Of a DNA stretch of 9,860 nt, positions 7,020 to 9,860 are shown one piece after another. Every line of letters begins with the position of its first letter. The first letter of the stretch is position 1. The stretch covers positions 1-9,860 of the forward strand of contig JASLGV010000546.1 of assembly GCA_030149995.1 (NCBI GenBank), written 5' to 3'. A program made the translations under genes and the position numbers. This stretch comes from Pedobacter sp. GTDB lineage: Bacteria > Bacteroidota > Bacteroidia > Sphingobacteriales > Sphingobacteriaceae. The notes beneath the pieces are model-generated. The model saw only the letters and a program-made list of their open reading frames with translations, was not told the DNA's origin and did no database searches.

Positions 7020-7187
7020 GGAAAGGGTTCTGCTTAATTGTAGATTAATAGGGAATCGTGTGTAAATCACGAACTGTCGTGCAACTGTAAGTAACACCAA
7101 AGATTTTATCAATACATGTCCACTGTTCTGTCTAACGAATGAGATGGATGATGAAAACTGTTATAAGTCAGGAGATCTGCCTGTTCC
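7020..7187 (+). promoter_or_regulatory. Cobalamin (B12) riboswitch aptamer
   Basis: The conserved core of a cobalamin riboswitch is present in order. TTAATAGGGAATC (7045-7057) is nearly the sequence seen in the enteric btuB leader. A hairpin has arms TCGTG (7056-7060) and CACGA (7068-7072). Then come CTGTCGTGCAACTGTAA (7074-7090), CCACTG (7120-7125) and the 3' B12 box AGTCAGGAGATCTGCC (7166-7181), one base off AGTCAGGAGACCTGCC. The ends can close as P1, with GGAA at 7020-7023 against TTCC at 7184-7187, plus further pairs inside. The aptamer binds adenosylcobalamin or another cobalamin in the nascent mRNA and, in known cases, shuts off the gene downstream. Here that gene is prpB, followed by prpC and prpD, so the switch should lower methylcitrate-cycle expression when B12 is plentiful. 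The direction is inferred from other B12 riboswitches. Confidence 0.93.
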
Positions 7188-7383
7188 AAATAGACAATGC
7201 TTTCGCGATTCGAAGCTTTTGGTTTGACAGATGTTTATTTCTATAGCATACAAGTGCCGGTTATTCAGGTTCTTGTATTGCTGTGTTTCTATTCATCTTT
7301 CTCTTCTTAAATCTTCTGCCGGGAGTATGTTGTTGAAAATCAAAGAACATTTTTAACCAAGTTATTTTTCTAAACTACTGACG
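7188..7383 (+). promoter_or_regulatory. Leader and likely expression platform of the B12 riboswitch
   Basis: About 195 nt separate the aptamer from the prpB ATG. Two hairpins are possible. The first is GCTT-t-CG (7199-7205) with CG-AAGC (7211-7216), followed by TTTT. It can be extended by CCAAA (7186-7190)/TTTGG (7218-7222) and CTGT (7181-7184)/ACAG (7227-7230); this extension uses bases of the aptamer's P1 3' strand and so would compete with the ligand-bound fold. The second is AGCATACAAG (7245-7254) with CTTGTATTGCT (7272-7282, one bulge), followed by a pyrimidine-rich run without a pure T tract. No Shine-Dalgarno sequence precedes the ATG. Whether control is by termination or at translation cannot be decided by eye. 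Confidence 0.5.
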
Positions 7384-8283
7384 ATGCAAACAAAGAACTT
7401 TAAATCTTCTGGTCAGAAATTCCGTGAGGCTTTAAAAAAAGAAAATCCCCTTCAGATTGTCGGCGCCATTAATGCCAATCATGCTTTACTGGCAGAGCAG
7501 GCGGGATTTAATGCTATTTATCTTTCGGGAGGCGGGGTTGCTGCCGGATCCTTAGGGATCCCTGATTTGGGCATCACCACACTGGAAGATGTACTGATTG
7601 ACATTCAACGAATTACCAATGTATGTAATTTGCCGCTGCTGGTAGATATTGATACCGGTTTTGGCCCTTCGGCTTTTAACATTGCCCGGACCGTAAAATC
7701 TCTAATCAAAGCGGGCGCCGGTGCTTTACATATTGAAGATCAGGTAAGTGCTAAACGCTGCGGACACCGCCCGGGTAAAGAAGTGGTGAGTAAAGAAGAG
7801 ATGGTAGATCGGCTGAAAGCTGCGGCAGATGCCAGAACAGACGAGCACTTTGTAATTGGTGCCAGAACAGATGCTTTTGCTGTAGAGGGACTGGAAAAAA
7901 CGCTGGAAAGAGCTGTTGCTTATAAGGAAGCCGGAGCCGATTTCATTTTTGCCGAGGCCGTCTCTGATCTTTCCTATTATCAAAAATTTGTTGATGCAAC
8001 AGGGATTCCGGTGCTGGCCAATATTACCGAATTTGGAATGATTCCTATGTATACAACAGAGGAGCTGCGCGATGCCGGTGTAGAATTGGTTTTATACCCG
8101 CTTTCTGCATTTCGGGCAGCCAATAAGGCAGCCGAAAATGTATATCAGCACATCCGTAAGGATGGTACTCAAAAAAATGTACTCGATACCATGCAAACCA
8201 GGGAGGAGCTCTACAAGAGCATAGCTTACTACGACTACGAGCAAAAATTAGATAACCTTTTTAAAAAAAATAAGAATGACTGA
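7384..8283 (+). CDS. prpB: Methylisocitrate lyase (methylcitrate cycle)
   Basis: PrpB splits 2-methylisocitrate into pyruvate and succinate, the last step of the methylcitrate cycle for propionyl-CoA, in the cytoplasm. The 299-aa protein has full family length (about 295) and the isocitrate lyase/PEP mutase TIM-barrel sequence. [18 protein letters not shown] (46-63) forms the substrate loop region. VDIDTGFG (87-94) holds the Mg-binding aspartates D88 and D90. HIEDQ (116-120) precedes K124-R-C126-G-H128, the catalytic signature with the active-site cysteine, and GARTDA (159-164) and FAEAV (179-183) complete the site. The downstream LANITEFG and PLSAFRAAN motifs are also typical of PrpB and argue against isocitrate lyase proper. 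It is the first gene after the B12 riboswitch and its last 8 nt overlap prpC, so translation of the two is likely coupled. No key residue is missing. Confidence 0.97.
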   Translation: MQTKNFKSSGQKFREALKKENPLQIVGAINANHALLAEQAGFNAIYLSGGGVAAGSLGIPDLGITTLEDVLIDIQRITNVCNLPLLVDIDTGFGPSAFNIARTVKSLIKAGAGALHIEDQVSAKRCGHRPGKEVVSKEEMVDRLKAAADARTDEHFVIGARTDAFAVEGLEKTLERAVAYKEAGADFIFAEAVSDLSYYQKFVDATGIPVLANITEFGMIPMYTTEELRDAGVELVLYPLSAFRAANKAAENVYQHIRKDGTQKNVLDTMQTREELYKSIAYYDYEQKLDNLFKKNKND

Positions 8284-9430
8284 GAACCAAGAAACTCCAG
8301 CTCTTAAACCTAAAAAAAGCGTGGCACTTTCGGGTGTTGCAGCAGGTAATACAGCCTTGTGCAGTGTAGGAAAAAGCGGAAACGATTTGCATTACAGAGG
8401 TTATAATATCCTGGATCTGGCAGAAAAGGCAGAATTTGAAGAAGTTGCTTACCTGCTTATTTACGGATCCTTACCTACAAAACCCCAGTTAATCAACTAT
8501 AAAACCAAATTAAAATCACTACGGGGTCTGCCCAATTCTGTTAAAAATATTTTACAGCAGATCCCTGCGGCTGCCCATCCAATGGATGTAATGCGTTCTA
8601 CTGTGTCGGCCATTGGCAGCATCCAACCCGAAAAAGACGATCACAATGTTTCGGGTGCAAGAGATATTGCCGATAAATTACTCGCCTGCTTTGGTTCGGC
8701 ATTACTGTACTGGTACCATTATGCCCATAACGGAAAGACGATTGAAGTAGAAACCGATGATGACTCAATTGGCGGGCATTTCTTACACCTGTTGCATGGA
8801 CGGAAACCTTCAGAATCCTGGGTTAGAGCCATGCAAATTTCCCTTAACCTGTATGCCGAGCATGAGTTTAACGCTTCTACATTTACCAGCCGGGTAATTG
8901 CGGGAACCGGGTCTGATATTTACTCGGCAATTACCGGAGCCATAGGTGCCCTTCGCGGACCCAAACATGGCGGAGCCAATGAAGTAGCCTACGATATTCA
9001 GAGCCGGTACAATTCCCCTGAAGAGGCAGAAGCTGATATTCGTAAACGATTGGAAAACAAAGAAGTGATTATTGGCTTCGGGCACCCGGTTTATACCATA
9101 TCCGACCCAAGAAATGTAGTGATAAAAAAGGTTGCAAAAGAACTATCTGAAGAAGCAGGTGATCTGCTGCTGTATAACATTGCCGAACACCTGGAAACTT
9201 TGATGTGGAATGAGAAAAAAATGTTCCCGAACCTGGATTGGTTTTCGGCAGTTTCATACCATTTAATGGGCGTACCAACCTTGATGTTTACCCCGCTTTT
9301 TGCAATATCAAGGGTTACCGGATGGAGTGCACATATTATAGAACAAAGACAGGATGGAAAAATCATCCGGCCAAGTGCCAATTATATTGGGCCCGAAAAC
9401 CGGGACTTTGTTCCGCTTGAAAACCGTTAA
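8276..9430 (+). CDS. prpC: 2-Methylcitrate synthase
   Basis: PrpC condenses propionyl-CoA with oxaloacetate to 2-methylcitrate and CoA, the entry step of the methylcitrate cycle. The 384-aa protein is a complete member of the citrate synthase superfamily and of typical PrpC length, shorter than the hexameric citrate synthases of about 430 aa. Catalytic parts are in place: HEFNAST with H196, the GPKHGGANE loop with H231, GFGHPVY with H270, and the catalytic aspartate D321 in [11 protein letters not shown], followed by the [12 protein letters not shown] substrate/CoA-binding segment (346-357). The N-terminal [13 protein letters not shown] and [13 protein letters not shown] are typical of the methylcitrate synthase group. 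Its ATG overlaps the end of prpB by 8 nt, so ribosomes finishing prpB can restart here. The next gene, prpD, begins 30 nt after the stop. Some citrate synthase activity is common in this family, but the operon context makes PrpC the clear choice. Confidence 0.96.
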   Translation: MTENQETPALKPKKSVALSGVAAGNTALCSVGKSGNDLHYRGYNILDLAEKAEFEEVAYLLIYGSLPTKPQLINYKTKLKSLRGLPNSVKNILQQIPAAAHPMDVMRSTVSAIGSIQPEKDDHNVSGARDIADKLLACFGSALLYWYHYAHNGKTIEVETDDDSIGGHFLHLLHGRKPSESWVRAMQISLNLYAEHEFNASTFTSRVIAGTGSDIYSAITGAIGALRGPKHGGANEVAYDIQSRYNSPEEAEADIRKRLENKEVIIGFGHPVYTISDPRNVVIKKVAKELSEEAGDLLLYNIAEHLETLMWNEKKMFPNLDWFSAVSYHLMGVPTLMFTPLFAISRVTGWSAHIIEQRQDGKIIRPSANYIGPENRDFVPLENR

Positions 9431-9460
9431 AATAATTAATAAGCTATAAAAAAATATAAA

Positions 9461-9860
9461 ATGTCATCACATATCTCAAATGAAAGACCACAACCAGATA
9501 AAGTTTTAACAGACATTGTCGATTACGTCTTAAACTATGAAATAAAAAACGAACTGGCCTGGACAACTGCACACTATTGTTTACTCGATACCTTGGGGTG
9601 TGGACTGGAAGCCTTAACCTATCCGGCATGTACCAAATTACTGGGGCCTGTTGTACCCGGAACCATTGTACCAAATGGTGCCAAAGTTCCCGGAACACAA
9701 TTTCAGTTAGATCCGGTTCAGGCTGCATTTAATATTGGAACCATTATTCGCTGGCTGGATTTTAATGATACCTGGCTGGCCGCCGAATGGGGGCATCCCT
9801 CAGATAATCTTGGGGGCATTCTTGCCACGGCAGACTGGCTTTCCAGAACCGCTGTTGCGA
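9461..9860 (+). CDS. prpD: 2-Methylcitrate dehydratase, partial (N-terminal 133 codons)
   Basis: PrpD removes water from 2-methylcitrate to give cis-2-methylaconitate, the second step of the methylcitrate cycle; unlike AcnD it needs no iron-sulfur cluster. Only the N-terminal 133 residues are in the window (full proteins are about 480 aa); the frame is open to the right edge. The visible part belongs to the MmgE/PrpD family and has classic PrpD stretches: [16 protein letters not shown] (18-33), [16 protein letters not shown] (37-52), [18 protein letters not shown] (80-97), and [20 protein letters not shown] (100-119), followed by [14 protein letters not shown]. This wording is very close to enterobacterial PrpD as I remember it, so PrpD is favoured over the broader family. 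The ATG at 9461 is preceded by an A-rich stretch without a Shine-Dalgarno sequence. It follows prpC by 30 nt with no terminator, so it is the third gene of the riboswitch-controlled operon. No acnD or prpF is in view. Confidence 0.95.
   Translation, partial: MSSHISNERPQPDKVLTDIVDYVLNYEIKNELAWTTAHYCLLDTLGCGLEALTYPACTKLLGPVVPGTIVPNGAKVPGTQFQLDPVQAAFNIGTIIRWLDFNDTWLAAEWGHPSDNLGGILATADWLSRTAVA

Noticed and set aside
8276..9430. Annotation as ordinary citrate synthase (gltA).
   Set aside because: The 384-aa length, the N-terminal sequence and the position between prpB and prpD all favour 2-methylcitrate synthase.

Overview
The window looks like a chromosomal segment of a Bacteroidota bacterium, most likely of the Sphingobacteriaceae (Pedobacter-like) type. 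The evidence is a SusC/RagA-type TonB-dependent receptor, start codons that mostly lack a Shine-Dalgarno sequence, upstream elements resembling the Bacteroidota -7 box TAnnTTTG, and moderate GC content. The genus is an inference. I recognise no mobile elements, CRISPR array, tRNA or rRNA.

Layout. (1) Positions 1-2028, minus strand: the N-terminal 676 codons of a SusC-family outer-membrane receptor that runs off the left edge. Its partner SusD would lie outside the window. (2) 2029-2356: a spacer between divergent genes, holding a perfect 12-bp inverted repeat. (3) 2357-6002, plus strand: an envelope cluster with an unrecognised 124-aa protein, a YceI-like secreted protein, a four-helix membrane protein, a second YceI-like protein and an outer-membrane beta-barrel protein. 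It is closed by a textbook intrinsic terminator with a perfect 18-bp stem. (4) 6287-6529: a small CxxC...CxxC (zinc-ribbon-like) protein behind a 19-nt palindrome. (5) About 6530-7018: a largely empty AT-rich spacer. (6) 7020-7187: a cobalamin (B12) riboswitch aptamer, followed by a roughly 195-nt leader. (7) 7384 to the right edge: prpB, prpC and prpD (prpD cut by the window end), the methylcitrate cycle for propionyl-CoA breakdown.

The main result is the pairing of (6) with (7). PrpC condenses propionyl-CoA with oxaloacetate to 2-methylcitrate, PrpD dehydrates it, and after rehydration by an aconitase PrpB splits 2-methylisocitrate into pyruvate and succinate. This route needs no B12, whereas the alternative methylmalonyl-CoA route uses a B12-dependent mutase. 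A B12-sensing RNA ahead of prpBCD suggests that the cell makes the B12-independent pathway only when cobalamin is short, by analogy with B12 riboswitches on metE and on B12-independent ribonucleotide reductase. The switch seems to take the place of the PrpR activator found next to prpBCD in enteric bacteria. The OFF direction and the mechanism (termination or translation) are inferred.

The envelope cluster probably acts at the cell surface: two exported lipid-binding-fold proteins, an inner-membrane protein and an outer-membrane barrel in one direction under one terminator. Its substrate cannot be read from the sequence.
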